A stretch of DNA of 64,000 nucleotides, taken from contig JAPFFF010000058.1 of assembly GCA_039105265.1 (NCBI GenBank), positions 62,001 to 126,000 on the forward strand. The letters run 5' to 3'. Each line of letters opens with the position of its first letter. Position 1 is the stretch's first letter. The notes beneath the pieces are model-generated. The model was given only the letters and a program-made list of their open reading frames with translations, searched no databases and had not been told where the DNA came from. A program made the position numbers and the translations under genes. Below, piece by piece: positions 15,923 to 25,498 of the stretch. This DNA is from Tritrichomonas musculus. Its lineage: Eukaryota; Parabasalia; Tritrichomonadida; Tritrichomonadidae.

Positions 15923-18877
15923 TCAATGAGAATTATTAAGGTCAGCTATCAATTTGTAATATTTGGCAGCTTTTTCTTTGTCCACGGCAACACCGTCACC
16001 TTTTCTTAGTTTGTTAGCATAATTGAACATTCCTCTTTGGCTTCCATTTTCAGCAGCCATTTTATAATAGCGCACAGACTTACTTCTTCTTGCCGACATG
16101 ACCTCTCCCTTATTCACGAGCAATGCGTAATTGAACATTGCCTTTGAACTTCCATTGTCAGCAGCCATTTTGTAGTAACGGGCAGCTTTTTCCCTGTTGA
16201 TTTGAATTCCGTCGCCCTTTTCCAGCATGTGAGCGTATTTGAACATTGCCTTGACGTTTCCTCTATCGGCCACCAATTTGAGTAAATGAGCAGCTTCTCT
16301 CTTATTTTGAGTTACAACATTTCCTTTATACAGAATGAGAGCGTAATGAAACATTGCTTTTTCGTTACCTTTTTCGCTTGCCATTTTGAAGTAACGAGCA
16401 GCCTCCTTCTTATTCATATCAACACCGTCGCCTTTATTCAAAAGAATGGCGTAATTAAACATCGAGTTGTCATCGCCTCTATCGGCCGCCATTTTGTAAT
16501 AACGGGCAGCTTCTTTTGACTTATTTTCAATGGTTGACAACAGATAAGCATAATTAAACATGGCGTTGATATCACCTCTATCAGCTGCCAATTTGTAGTA
16601 ATGTGCAGCTTCCTCTTTATCGTCTGACGTGACTTCTCCAGTTGACAACAAGTAAGCGTATTTAAAGATTGCTTCTTCGTCATCTTCATCGGCGGCCATT
16701 TTCAAATATAAAGCGGCTTCTTCTTTATTGTAAAGATCGATGTTTTCGGGATCAAGCAAGACTGTTGCATAAGCAATCATTGCAGCAACATATCCTTCGT
16801 TAGCAGCCATCCTGTAATATTCACAAGCTTCGTTTTTATAGCTGCCACTTTTTGTTATTAGTATCTGTGAATAATTGTACATCGATTCAACATCGCCTGA
16901 ATCGGCTGCAATCTTGTAATAAAGAGCAGCTCTGTCCTTGTTGACAGCAATGCCATCACCTGTGTCTAGCATGCTTGCATAATTGAAGATGGAATCGATG
17001 TGTCCTTGATGAGCCGCCATTTTGTAGTATCGAGCAGCTTCTCGCTTGTTGACTTGAATTCCATCTCCTGTTCTCAAAATGTTCGCATAATTGAACATTG
17101 AAGTGACGTGTCCTTTATCGGCTGCCATTTTATAATAGCGGGCACTTTCCCTTCTGTCCAATGTGACTCCCTTTCCATTAAACAAAATTGTGGCGTAATT
17201 GAACATCGCATATTCATCGCCTTTGTTCGCTGCCAATTTGTAATATCGAGCAGACTCCTTCAAATTTCCTTCATCAAAAAGTGGATCGTTTTCAATCAAA
17301 TACGCATAATTAAACATCGAAGCAACATGACCTTTATCAGCTGCCATCTTGTAATAATTGGCAGCATCTTTCTTGCTATCGGCATCGCTATCGTTCTCTC
17401 TCAAAAGTGCATAATTGAACATCGATATTATGTCTCCTTTATCGGCCGCTTTCTTGTAATAGCGGGCTGCTTCTTTCGTGTCTTCAGGGACATCTTCACC
17501 TTGTTCGTAGATTTGTGCATAATGGAACATCGAGTTGATATCACCTCTATCTGCTGCCTTCTTGTAATAGTTCGCTGCCTCTTCTTTGTCGACGATCAAA
17601 CCGTCGCCTTTTTCAAGCATACTTGCGTAACTTATAACCGCTTTTTGATGCCCTTTATCGGCTGACCTCTTGAAGTATCTGGCTGCTTCCTTCTTGTCAG
17701 CTTCGATACCATCTCCACTGTTCAGCATGCATGCGTAATTGAACATAGCACTGGCACTTTTTCTATCGGCGGCCTTTTTTGAATAACGTTTTTTTTCTTG
17801 AAAATCACTTTTTTTAAGCATCTTTGAATAACGAAGCTGTGACTCCCTGTGTCCTTTATCTGCAGCCAATTTGATGTAATGCGTTGCTTCTTCCTTTCCA
17901 ACTGAAATGTCACTTTTTTCTATCAAATTTACATAATTGAAAAGTGCTTCATCGTGGCCGTTATCGGCAGCCTTTTTGAAATAGAGGGCTGACTTCTTTC
18001 TGTCGATTTCTGATGCCAATAAACCATGGAGATATATTACTTCTTGATCATCTTCAAACTGATCAAGAAATTGGCTGAGTAGGTTGTATTCAATCTTATC
18101 AAAAAGTTTGATGAATTTTTTTTTAATAATAAATCGACAAATTTCATCAAATGTCGGCCTTTCTGATGGATTTTTTGATAAACAATGCTCAAAGAATGAT
18201 TTGTTGGATTCTTCTTGGATTTCGGAAATTTGAATTGGTAACTGATCAAATCTGATGATTTCATATGCAATTATGGCAAATGAATAAACGTCGGATTTGA
18301 ATGTTGGTGATTCTCTGGAGTTTATTTCGGGCGCATTGTACAATGAATCTTCTGTTGTTGGTTTTGGTCTCATTTTCAAGAATCCAAAATCACAAATTTG
18401 TGGATAATAATGTTCATCTAAAAGAATATTATTTGGTTTAAGGTTGCCATGTATAATATTTTGAGAATGAAGATGTTTTATGCCAAGAGCAATTCCTAAT
18501 AATTGAATATATCTTGTTGTATTACTCCATTTTGGAAGAATTTCTTCTTGTGAAAGTTTGTTAAAAAGTGTTTGTAATGATCCTTCAGGAGAATATTCAG
18601 TTATAATTGTTGGATTAAGATTTGAATTAAACGTTACAAAATTAAATCCATAAAAATTTAAAATAGTGGGATATTTTGCTATTGCATAAGATTCAATTTC
18701 ATCTAAAAACATGTTTTTATCAAAATAATTGCCTGCTTGTAATCTATTTATTTTGGCAGCGTATTGAATTCCTGTTTCATTATTTTTAATTAGCAAAACT
18801 CTTTGAAATTGACCTTCTCCAATCTTTTTTAATACATGAAAATTATTTAAATCTAGAATAAAATCATGAAGTTTCAT
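15923..18877 (-). CDS. Pseudokinase fused to about 20 Sel1-like repeats
   Basis: 984 residues. Residues 13-270 form a protein kinase fold: glycine loop IGEGQF (19-24), Lys42 in AAKIN, DFG at 163-165 and APE at 182-184. The catalytic loop reads HGNLKPNN (143-150), so the catalytic Asp of HRD is Asn145 and the Arg is Gly. Catalysis is therefore doubtful. Residues 280-984 are about 20 Sel1-like repeats of 34-38 residues with the pattern AARYYKMAADKGxxxSMFNYA, which fold as a helical scaffold for protein partners. Trichomonads and Entamoeba carry many kinase-Sel1 proteins. A signalling scaffold role is inferred. The start at 18,877 keeps the full kinase N-lobe. Confidence 0.88.
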   Translation of the reverse strand: MKLHDFILDLNNFHVLKKIGEGQFQRVLLIKNNETGIQYAAKINRLQAGNYFDKNMFLDEIESYAIAKYPTILNFYGFNFVTFNSNLNPTIITEYSPEGSLQTLFNKLSQEEILPKWSNTTRYIQLLGIALGIKHLHSQNIIHGNLKPNNILLDEHYYPQICDFGFLKMRPKPTTEDSLYNAPEINSRESPTFKSDVYSFAIIAYEIIRFDQLPIQISEIQEESNKSFFEHCLSKNPSERPTFDEICRFIIKKKFIKLFDKIEYNLLSQFLDQFEDDQEVIYLHGLLASEIDRKKSALYFKKAADNGHDEALFNYVNLIEKSDISVGKEEATHYIKLAADKGHRESQLRYSKMLKKSDFQEKKRYSKKAADRKSASAMFNYACMLNSGDGIEADKKEAARYFKRSADKGHQKAVISYASMLEKGDGLIVDKEEAANYYKKAADRGDINSMFHYAQIYEQGEDVPEDTKEAARYYKKAADKGDIISMFNYALLRENDSDADSKKDAANYYKMAADKGHVASMFNYAYLIENDPLFDEGNLKESARYYKLAANKGDEYAMFNYATILFNGKGVTLDRRESARYYKMAADKGHVTSMFNYANILRTGDGIQVNKREAARYYKMAAHQGHIDSIFNYASMLDTGDGIAVNKDRAALYYKIAADSGDVESMYNYSQILITKSGSYKNEACEYYRMAANEGYVAAMIAYATVLLDPENIDLYNKEEAALYLKMAADEDDEEAIFKYAYLLSTGEVTSDDKEEAAHYYKLAADRGDINAMFNYAYLLSTIENKSKEAARYYKMAADRGDDNSMFNYAILLNKGDGVDMNKKEAARYFKMASEKGNEKAMFHYALILYKGNVVTQNKREAAHLLKLVADRGNVKAMFKYAHMLEKGDGIQINREKAARYYKMAADNGSSKAMFNYALLVNKGEVMSARRSKSVRYYKMAAENGSQRGMFNYANKLRKGDGVAVDKEKAAKYYKLIADLNNSH

Positions 18878-19236
18878 TAATATAAAAAAAGCGTTATTTT
18901 TTGATAATTTATCTATCCGACTAGTTATTCATTGAAATGATTGATTTTTTTGCTCAATAAAAAATTGAATTTTATTTTCTTTTTATCCTCAAAAATAATC
19001 TATTTATCTAATAATATTTTGAATTTTTTAAATTATAAAAATATTTTTTAATTTAAATTATATATTAAATATTGTTTAATGAAATTTTAATATCATTTAG
19101 AGACATTTTATTTCATTCAATTTTCAAAGACATTTTTTTCAATTCAAAATTTTTAAAATTTTGGTATTGAAGATTGAATTCTTTCTGAAACGAAATTTAT
19201 AAATATAAACCATTCAAAATTGTAATAATAAAAATA
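18878..19236. other. Divergent intergenic spacer with promoter-like motif
   Basis: Spacer of 359 bp between the pseudokinase gene (leftward) and a small gene (rightward). It is almost entirely A+T. It holds the 18-mer ATATAAACCATTCAAAAT at 19,203-19,220, ending 16 bp before the rightward start. No RNA gene was seen. Confidence 0.6.
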
Positions 19237-19632
19237 ATGCCGCCCCGAAGGTCGAAAGTTGATCCAAGGTTTTCCAGAAAAACCAATCCTGAAAAGATTA
19301 TTTCTAGGAACATGTTGCAGGATTTTCAGATTGAAGGAAGCAGAGGTAAAGAGGTTATTGAACAAATGTTGCAGCAAAAAGTTGAGAAAGCATCGCGTGT
19401 TGGTTTAATACAGTTAGGAAACATAATTAGTGGTTTAATAGATGTGAAAATTTCCCGAAATCACAAACGGAAAAAAGACTTAATTATTAAATGGTTCGAT
19501 GAAAATGCAGATTTGATAGAACCACTTGTGCCAAAAATTAAAGTTGATTTTGTCGATCTAAATGATCTGCAAGTAGAGCATGAAGTGCTGGATGATAATA
19601 ATATAGATATGAACTTAGGAATAGATGTTTGA
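19237..19632 (+). CDS. Small conserved-looking protein of unknown function
   Basis: 131 residues. The N-terminus is basic (MPPRRSKVDPRFSRKTNPEK), the middle helical (EVIEQMLQQKVEKASRVGLIQLGNIISGLIDVK) and the tail acidic and Asn/Asp-rich. No family was recognised and no membrane segment is present. The base composition and start context (ATATAAACCATTCAAAAT about 17 bp upstream) look like those of neighbouring host genes, so it is probably real. A basic head with an acidic tail might suit a nuclear protein, but that is speculation. Confidence 0.6.
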   Translation: MPPRRSKVDPRFSRKTNPEKIISRNMLQDFQIEGSRGKEVIEQMLQQKVEKASRVGLIQLGNIISGLIDVKISRNHKRKKDLIIKWFDENADLIEPLVPKIKVDFVDLNDLQVEHEVLDDNNIDMNLGIDV

Positions 19633-20009
19633 TCAAAATAAAAAAAAAAGTATAGTAAAACGTGCGCAGTAATTAATATTTAAATAAGAATCTATTATTT
19701 AATATTTATAACTAAGGATTGTCAAATCTTTAAAAATTTGAAAGCTTTCAGAAAAAAATTCTGAGTTAAACACTGTCTCAATCCTGATGACAGTATTTTA
19801 AATAAAAATGTAACTATTAACAAGTTTTAGACATATATTCAAGTATACCCTTTGATAAATATTAATGATTTAAAAAAAAAAGATATTAAATTATATTTTT
19901 AAAAATTTATCATCATCAAAATAATAATTTATTTACTTTATAAATATATTTTCAAAGAAATATAGATAGTAAACATGAATAAATAAAAATTCCCTACAAA
20001 TATATTTTA
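19633..20009. other. Convergent 3' spacer
   Basis: Spacer of 377 bp between two convergent gene ends, A+T-rich. Apart from a weak inverted pair (AGGATTG near 19,714 and CAATCCT near 19,774) nothing was seen. Confidence 0.5.
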
Positions 20010-23000
20010 TTATATTTTCCCATATTTTTTCATCTCGGCACGTTTCTTAAAGCATTTGTTACAAACTAAGTCAGTCTTATTCCAAAATTTAAGTTTCCCA
20101 TGGAAATCCGAAATTTTAGCATGACAGTCAGCACAAAACCCGCTAAATTTGCACTGGCACTGCCCGTCGTGGCAGCACTTCAATGCGCAGCTTCGGGAGC
20201 AAAGGTGGCACTTTCCGTTGCATGGGTGCTGGCAAGGCGGGCAACCGAAATGGCTGCAGTTTCCACACATTCCTTCGCATTGGTGTCCGTTTTTGCAATG
20301 ATTTTGGCATCTTTCACTGCAGAAGTATCTCCTGGCCAAGATGTCGGACAAATCGGGCCTCGTCTCGACGACCTCTTCGTGCAAGTGGCATGGCAAGTTG
20401 CATTTATGTCCGCAATGACACATAAAGTCGCACTTTTTGAGACAACAATTGAATCTGCATTCAATGAAATCACTCAATTTTGTCAGCATGATCACAATCA
20501 CTTCCCGCGCGTGATCGGCGCACAGCACTGAAGCGATTCCGTTGTAATGCATGGCATTTGGATCGACGGTTGTTGCTGATGATGTGATCTTTTGCCAGAG
20601 AGGATTGATTGTGTTTTCAGGGCCGAAAACGTTCTTGTTTCCGATGACAAATTCAGCCTGTCTCGCCCGCGATAGAGTGACGAGTGCCCTGTTCTCGTTT
20701 TTGACGAATCCAGGCTTCTGTGAACGAGTGAGTGAGATGATGATCACTTCGTTCTCTTCGCCTTGGAAGTCATCGAGACACTTGACGTATCGTCCGACCA
20801 ATGACTTGCGCAATTCAATGAGTTCTTTCAAATCTCTGCTTCCTTCAACATCATGCAAATCGTTCTCAAAGTCGAATGCGTCATAGATCTTTAGTTTGTC
20901 ATCGCTGTAGTACCTGTCAATCATGCTCACGAGCTCCCTTTCAATCTGCCGCTTTTGTCCCTTGTACAGAGAGATGATCGTGATCTCGCTCGACTTGTAG
21001 CCGCGGCAGAGCATCATCAAGAAGAGGTGCGCGCACACTTGGGCCTCTTTCACGTTGACGTGGCTTCTCATTTTGATGTTTTCTGTTTCTTCTTCGAAAT
21101 CATGAAGCCAGAATTGAATGTGATTTGGAAACTCAAACGGTTTTTCCAGTTTTTCAGTGCTTTCATCATCATTCAATTTTTCATCGTCTTTGTTGTCGTT
21201 GTAGAAAACTTGCCGCAAAAGTGACGCTATCTGAGGATGCATCCTTCTTTGAATTGAGAGAGTGAAGAGGTTCTCTGCTTTGATGCTCTTCGCGTGAATC
21301 ACTTCCTTCTCAAAAAGTGAAATGTGGTGGTTGTATGGATGGAACGTGAGCGTGTGTTCAACCGTCGGCCGCAGTTGACGATAGTCGCCGATCATCACCA
21401 GGTTTTCGATCGTCTTTGGAATGATGCTGAATGCCATTGGCTCTGTCAATTCGCCGGCTTCTTCAACGATCATGAATCTGCAATCAGAAAGATCGAGGCA
21501 ACTCTTGTATTGTGCTGCACGTGTCGCCGTCATAGCAATCAACTTTTTCTTAGACAATTCAGAAGCTAAATGGTTGATTTCAACTTTTTCAAAAGCATTC
21601 AATTTTTCCTGACATTTCTCTCTCAAAATTATGGTGTACTCAGAAATTATCGTTTTCATATCGTTAAGAAACTTTTTGAATGAATTCACTTTTTCTTTGC
21701 TTGACATCATTTGAATGAATTTTTCTCTCATTGCCTTTTCAACGTCAATTGGAATGAATTCTTTCTTCTCGTCTTCAATGTAATAGAACAAATAATTAGA
21801 TTCGCGATCACTGCTTGTTTCATCAATGTAAGGATTGAACTTTTTCTTAAGAATATCAGGAATAACCGTCAAATCCTTTGAATTAATTCTCTTTTCATTT
21901 GCTTTCAAAAAGTGATAAAATTTCTCTTCATCACCGAAAAATTGATTTCCAATTATATCGTCGATCACTTCACTATTATTTTTATTTTCTTTATTTTTCA
22001 AATAACCGCCAAATTCATTCAAAAGGTTTTCGTATTTCTGCGTCAAATTTCGATGCAGCAACCGCTTCGTTTCATTGAAGTAGTCGTCGCCAAGAAGCCA
22101 GCAATTGAAGTAGGACTCGGCTGAAGGAATGCACTGCAATGGAATGAAGAAATTGGTGATGTTCATCTCTTCTTGTCTTGAGTAGAACGGAAACATATTA
22201 AACAAAGTTTTCCGAATGTTGATTGAATTGTCAATTTCAGTGATGATTGATTTTGACACTTCATTCAATGGTTTATTTTCAAGCTCTTTTAGACAGTCAT
22301 TCATCATCACGTTCATTGAAACGAGATAAATGATTTGATGTCTCATTAGTTGAATGTCGGGTGGAATGACTCTGTCGAGCTGCTTTGACAGGATGTACTT
22401 GTTCTCTGTTCTTGGCTTCCCGCCAATTCGAACAAAGTCGATTTCGTTCTTTTCGAGGAAGTTTGCGATGTTGTTGAGGAAGCCGTCAAGCGAAACATTC
22501 TTGTATGTGACAACGATGATTGGATGCTCGTAGCAGGACTGAATGAGAAGCTTGACAAGCTCGCAAGCAAGATATGTCTTGCCTGTCCCAGGTGCCCCAT
22601 TCACCAACGTCAAGTGGTGATTCAATGAAAATTTCAATGCTTTATATTGCTCGTGATCAACAGTGCATTTTTCATGAAATTCTTCTTCGCTGAAACTGTC
22701 AAATGGCCACTTTTCATTGATGCTTTTAAATCCAACATATTTTTGAATTTCGGTTGAAACGGTTTTGACAACTTCTGAATTTTTATCAAATTTTTTCATG
22801 TTGCCTTTTTGTCTCTCAATGTTCTCCATGAAATCGCAAATATCATTCAATGTTCTCTTGACAAATCTCTCCTTTGAAGCGGTTTGTTTCTCCAAACTTG
22901 AAACAAACTCATTGCAATAAAAAATCACGTCTTCTCCTGTTGATTTTATTTCGTACTCAGAGTGAAATTCATTTTTATTCAGAAACAAAGAAGGAACATT

Positions 23001-24047
23001 GAACAACGACTCATTGTTTATCAAATTGTCAGAAAAGTCAAGAGAAATGATCGGCTTGGTCAATATCTTTGGAAGTGTCATTTCACTTGTATTCAATAGG
23101 TTATCAAAAAGTGGACCATTCCAGTGGTCAGTTGGCTCAAACATGAAATACTCCTTGCCAATGTCAAGGGTTCCTTGTAGGAATGAAATAGGAACAACGT
23201 TGTTTTGAATCGTTCCTTTCTTGGCGCGTGAAACAGCAACGGCTTCTATTTTCTCCATCAATGGTGAAAATGAGAAAAAAAGCAGTTTGCGGTTAGATAA
23301 CCGTTCCGTAAACGTCCAGTCAATTTGTCTCATCTTCCTCTCTTTGATTGTGCTGCCTTCTCTGTATTTTGGAGCTCGAATTGAAAACTTTACGAAAACG
23401 TCATATTCTGCTCTATCGTCGAATTCATAACATGGGTAAATTTTCACTTTTTCATAGAGATACAAATCACGAGGATCCAATTCGTCACTTTTTAGTTCAT
23501 TTAAATGAACCCTCAATGGATAGAAAAAGTTTTCAACCGTTAGATTGTACATCACTTTGATGTAGGTAGATATTGAAGACCATGGCTCTTTGTAATTGTT
23601 CGTCAGTTCTGAATCATTCAATTTATTATAAATGGTCGATTCATTGAAAATAAATTTATTTTTTTCTGAGGGATCTTTTGGTCGTTCTGGCTGCTTCGGT
23701 GGAGTTGGAGTAAAGTGAAATCGATTTTGATCATTATTTTTTGATTTTGGTAGTGTCACTGTGATTTTTGGTAATGTATTTTGATTTTTTGATAATAAAT
23801 CACTTTTTTCAATTTGATTTTGTTGGGTTTGCATTGGAATTTCTTGCTGTATGGAAATGTTGGTGTTTGATAAGTTGGTATTAATATTGCTGTGATTTGA
23901 TTGATTATTATTATTATTTCCATTTCGTTGTGTTGTTATTTGAATAGGGTTTTTAGGGGGGACAACTGTATAAATAAGTTTCTCTCCTTTTGAATTTAAA
24001 GAAATATCTAAGGTCTTGGTATTTCGTTTTTGAATATTTATATTCAT
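20010..24047 (-). CDS. ZNFX1-like SF1 (UPF1-family) helicase with NF-X1 zinc fingers
   Basis: 1,345 residues. The first 130 are Asn/Gln-rich and disordered. The helicase core shows Walker A NGAPGTGKTYLA (about 480), Walker B/DEAG-like VEEAGELTEP (about 860), motif III IGDYRQLRP, RRMHPQI, motif V DDFQGEENEVII and motif VI ENRALVTLSRAR (about 1,120). The C-terminus (about 1,180-1,315) is a Cys/His-dense NF-X1-type cluster (CHCGHKCNLPCH, CKNGHQCEGMCGNC, CNGKCHLC). This order matches ZNFX1/helicase-NFX1 proteins, which act in RNA silencing, RNP granules or antiviral RNA sensing in other eukaryotes. An RNA role here is inferred. Its coding region is markedly more G+C-rich than its flanks. Confidence 0.88.
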   Translation of the reverse strand: MNINIQKRNTKTLDISLNSKGEKLIYTVVPPKNPIQITTQRNGNNNNNQSNHSNINTNLSNTNISIQQEIPMQTQQNQIEKSDLLSKNQNTLPKITVTLPKSKNNDQNRFHFTPTPPKQPERPKDPSEKNKFIFNESTIYNKLNDSELTNNYKEPWSSISTYIKVMYNLTVENFFYPLRVHLNELKSDELDPRDLYLYEKVKIYPCYEFDDRAEYDVFVKFSIRAPKYREGSTIKERKMRQIDWTFTERLSNRKLLFFSFSPLMEKIEAVAVSRAKKGTIQNNVVPISFLQGTLDIGKEYFMFEPTDHWNGPLFDNLLNTSEMTLPKILTKPIISLDFSDNLINNESLFNVPSLFLNKNEFHSEYEIKSTGEDVIFYCNEFVSSLEKQTASKERFVKRTLNDICDFMENIERQKGNMKKFDKNSEVVKTVSTEIQKYVGFKSINEKWPFDSFSEEEFHEKCTVDHEQYKALKFSLNHHLTLVNGAPGTGKTYLACELVKLLIQSCYEHPIIVVTYKNVSLDGFLNNIANFLEKNEIDFVRIGGKPRTENKYILSKQLDRVIPPDIQLMRHQIIYLVSMNVMMNDCLKELENKPLNEVSKSIITEIDNSINIRKTLFNMFPFYSRQEEMNITNFFIPLQCIPSAESYFNCWLLGDDYFNETKRLLHRNLTQKYENLLNEFGGYLKNKENKNNSEVIDDIIGNQFFGDEEKFYHFLKANEKRINSKDLTVIPDILKKKFNPYIDETSSDRESNYLFYYIEDEKKEFIPIDVEKAMREKFIQMMSSKEKVNSFKKFLNDMKTIISEYTIILREKCQEKLNAFEKVEINHLASELSKKKLIAMTATRAAQYKSCLDLSDCRFMIVEEAGELTEPMAFSIIPKTIENLVMIGDYRQLRPTVEHTLTFHPYNHHISLFEKEVIHAKSIKAENLFTLSIQRRMHPQIASLLRQVFYNDNKDDEKLNDDESTEKLEKPFEFPNHIQFWLHDFEEETENIKMRSHVNVKEAQVCAHLFLMMLCRGYKSSEITIISLYKGQKRQIERELVSMIDRYYSDDKLKIYDAFDFENDLHDVEGSRDLKELIELRKSLVGRYVKCLDDFQGEENEVIIISLTRSQKPGFVKNENRALVTLSRARQAEFVIGNKNVFGPENTINPLWQKITSSATTVDPNAMHYNGIASVLCADHAREVIVIMLTKLSDFIECRFNCCLKKCDFMCHCGHKCNLPCHLHEEVVETRPDLSDILARRYFCSERCQNHCKNGHQCEGMCGNCSHFGCPPCQHPCNGKCHLCSRSCALKCCHDGQCQCKFSGFCADCHAKISDFHGKLKFWNKTDLVCNKCFKKRAEMKKYGKI

Positions 24048-24401
24048 TTACTAAAAATAAAAAATTGAATTAATTAAAATCTTTCTCTCAAAACTCGATT
24101 CATTCAAAAAAAATTGAATGTTTTTTATTTCTTGTTTTTTTTTATTTATAAAAACATTTCTGCTTTTTAATTGGTCAAAAAAATAGTGGTTGCCTGCCAT
24201 ATTTCTTTTGTGCTTTAAAATAGAAATCCTTATGAATAGCAAAGAATCACTAAAAAAAAGTAAAATGATTAAATAAGAAATTGATCTGAAAAATAGGCTT
24301 CAAATGATCATTAAAACAGAAATTGTCTTAAACATATATAGAGAGAGATAAAATATAAATAGCCTAAAATACTATATAAATATAAATTTATTAAACGAAA
24401 A
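24048..24401. other. A+T-rich spacer upstream of the helicase gene
   Basis: Spacer of 354 bp. Near 24,100 the run CATTCAAAAAAAATTGAATG forms an imperfect palindrome that contains the recurrent ATTCAAAA motif. No gene was seen. Confidence 0.5.
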
Positions 24402-25283
24402 TTATTGATCATCTTCCTCTTTATTTTTATCTTCTTCTTCGCCTCCTTCTTGGTTTTCTTGTTCTTCCTGTTCAAGTGGTTCACCTGTTAAATAACATTT
24501 AATTTTCTGTCTTTGTTTATCAATGATAGCTTGCAGTTCAGCCACTTTTTCTTCATACTCTTTCTTAGAGTTTTGAAGTTCCTCAGCTGTTTGATTATTG
24601 CTTTTGGCAGTTTCTTCGTTTTTGGTATTCGCTTCATCAATTATTGTTTGTGTATTAACTTTTTTTTCTTGGTGTCCAGCAATTGTCTGTTCAATCAAAA
24701 GTTTAGCTCTCTTTGATCTGTATGCATCAGCTTTATCTCGCAAATCTGAGTTAATAACTTTAATTTCATTTATTTTACTTTTTAATTCGTTGATATATGC
24801 GTTTGATGCCTTTCGTGAAGCTTCTTGAAGTTGTTTATCGATAGAGTTGCATTCAGAATTTTTTTGTTGTAATTCTTGCGTTAACCTTTGGTTCTCACAG
24901 TAAGCTAATTTAACTTCTTCGCGCAATTCCCCTACAATATATGTTTTATCATTGTATCGGAGTTTTTCGATTTCTTGTTTGAGATTATCTAGTGTATTTT
25001 CTGCTGATTGAACGCTGCGATTTAATTGTTTTAACGAATTATCATGGCTCAAGCTAACTGGTGCATTGTCTGTTTGCTGTTCGAATGTCCTATTGATTGC
25101 ATTTGTTTCGGATGTAATACGATCATTAATACGATTTACTTGTGTTCTTAATTGTCTTGTTTTTAATAAAATCTGTTGAGTTTTGAGTTTTAGTTCGTGA
25201 ACATTTGCTGGTTTTATATCAGCTGGCATGCGGCCAAAAGCACTAGTTGCATTTGTGGTTACGGTCGGGGCTCTGCTTGCCAT
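24402..25283 (-). CDS. Coiled-coil protein with acidic tail, unknown function
   Basis: 293 residues. Residues 30-260 are almost continuous heptad-type coiled coil (KLKTQQILLKTRQLRTQ, NLKQEIEKLRYN, ELKSKINEIKVINSDLRDKAD). The last 25 residues are a Glu/Asp/Lys run (EEQENQEGGEEEDKNKEEDD). There is no signal peptide or membrane helix. Proteins of this build are often cytoskeletal or scaffold components, but no specific family was recognised. It lies between the helicase and BTB genes on the same strand. Confidence 0.75.
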   Translation of the reverse strand: MASRAPTVTTNATSAFGRMPADIKPANVHELKLKTQQILLKTRQLRTQVNRINDRITSETNAINRTFEQQTDNAPVSLSHDNSLKQLNRSVQSAENTLDNLKQEIEKLRYNDKTYIVGELREEVKLAYCENQRLTQELQQKNSECNSIDKQLQEASRKASNAYINELKSKINEIKVINSDLRDKADAYRSKRAKLLIEQTIAGHQEKKVNTQTIIDEANTKNEETAKSNNQTAEELQNSKKEYEEKVAELQAIIDKQRQKIKCYLTGEPLEQEEQENQEGGEEEDKNKEEDDQ

Positions 25284-25498
25284 TTATAAGATCTTTAAAG
25301 ATTGATTAGAAAATCGTTATTTCATTTTTTTTTATAACGTATTCACAATTCAAAAAATAAAACATATATATTTCTTCATTTATTTTTAACCTTTTAACAT
25401 TATTTTATTTGAATTATAATTAAAATTAATTGTTAGTTTAAAAAAAGAAAAGAAAAGAAAATCAAAGGTATGAGTAATAATACAATTTTTAATACAAA

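Noticed and set aside
17108-17665. 185-codon open frame on the plus strand opposite the Sel1 repeats
   Set aside because: It mirrors the repeat period of the real gene on the other strand and has no independent protein features.
20100-20531. 143-codon plus-strand frame opposite the NF-X1 zinc cluster
   Set aside because: An antisense shadow of a Cys/His-rich region; composition explained by the real gene.
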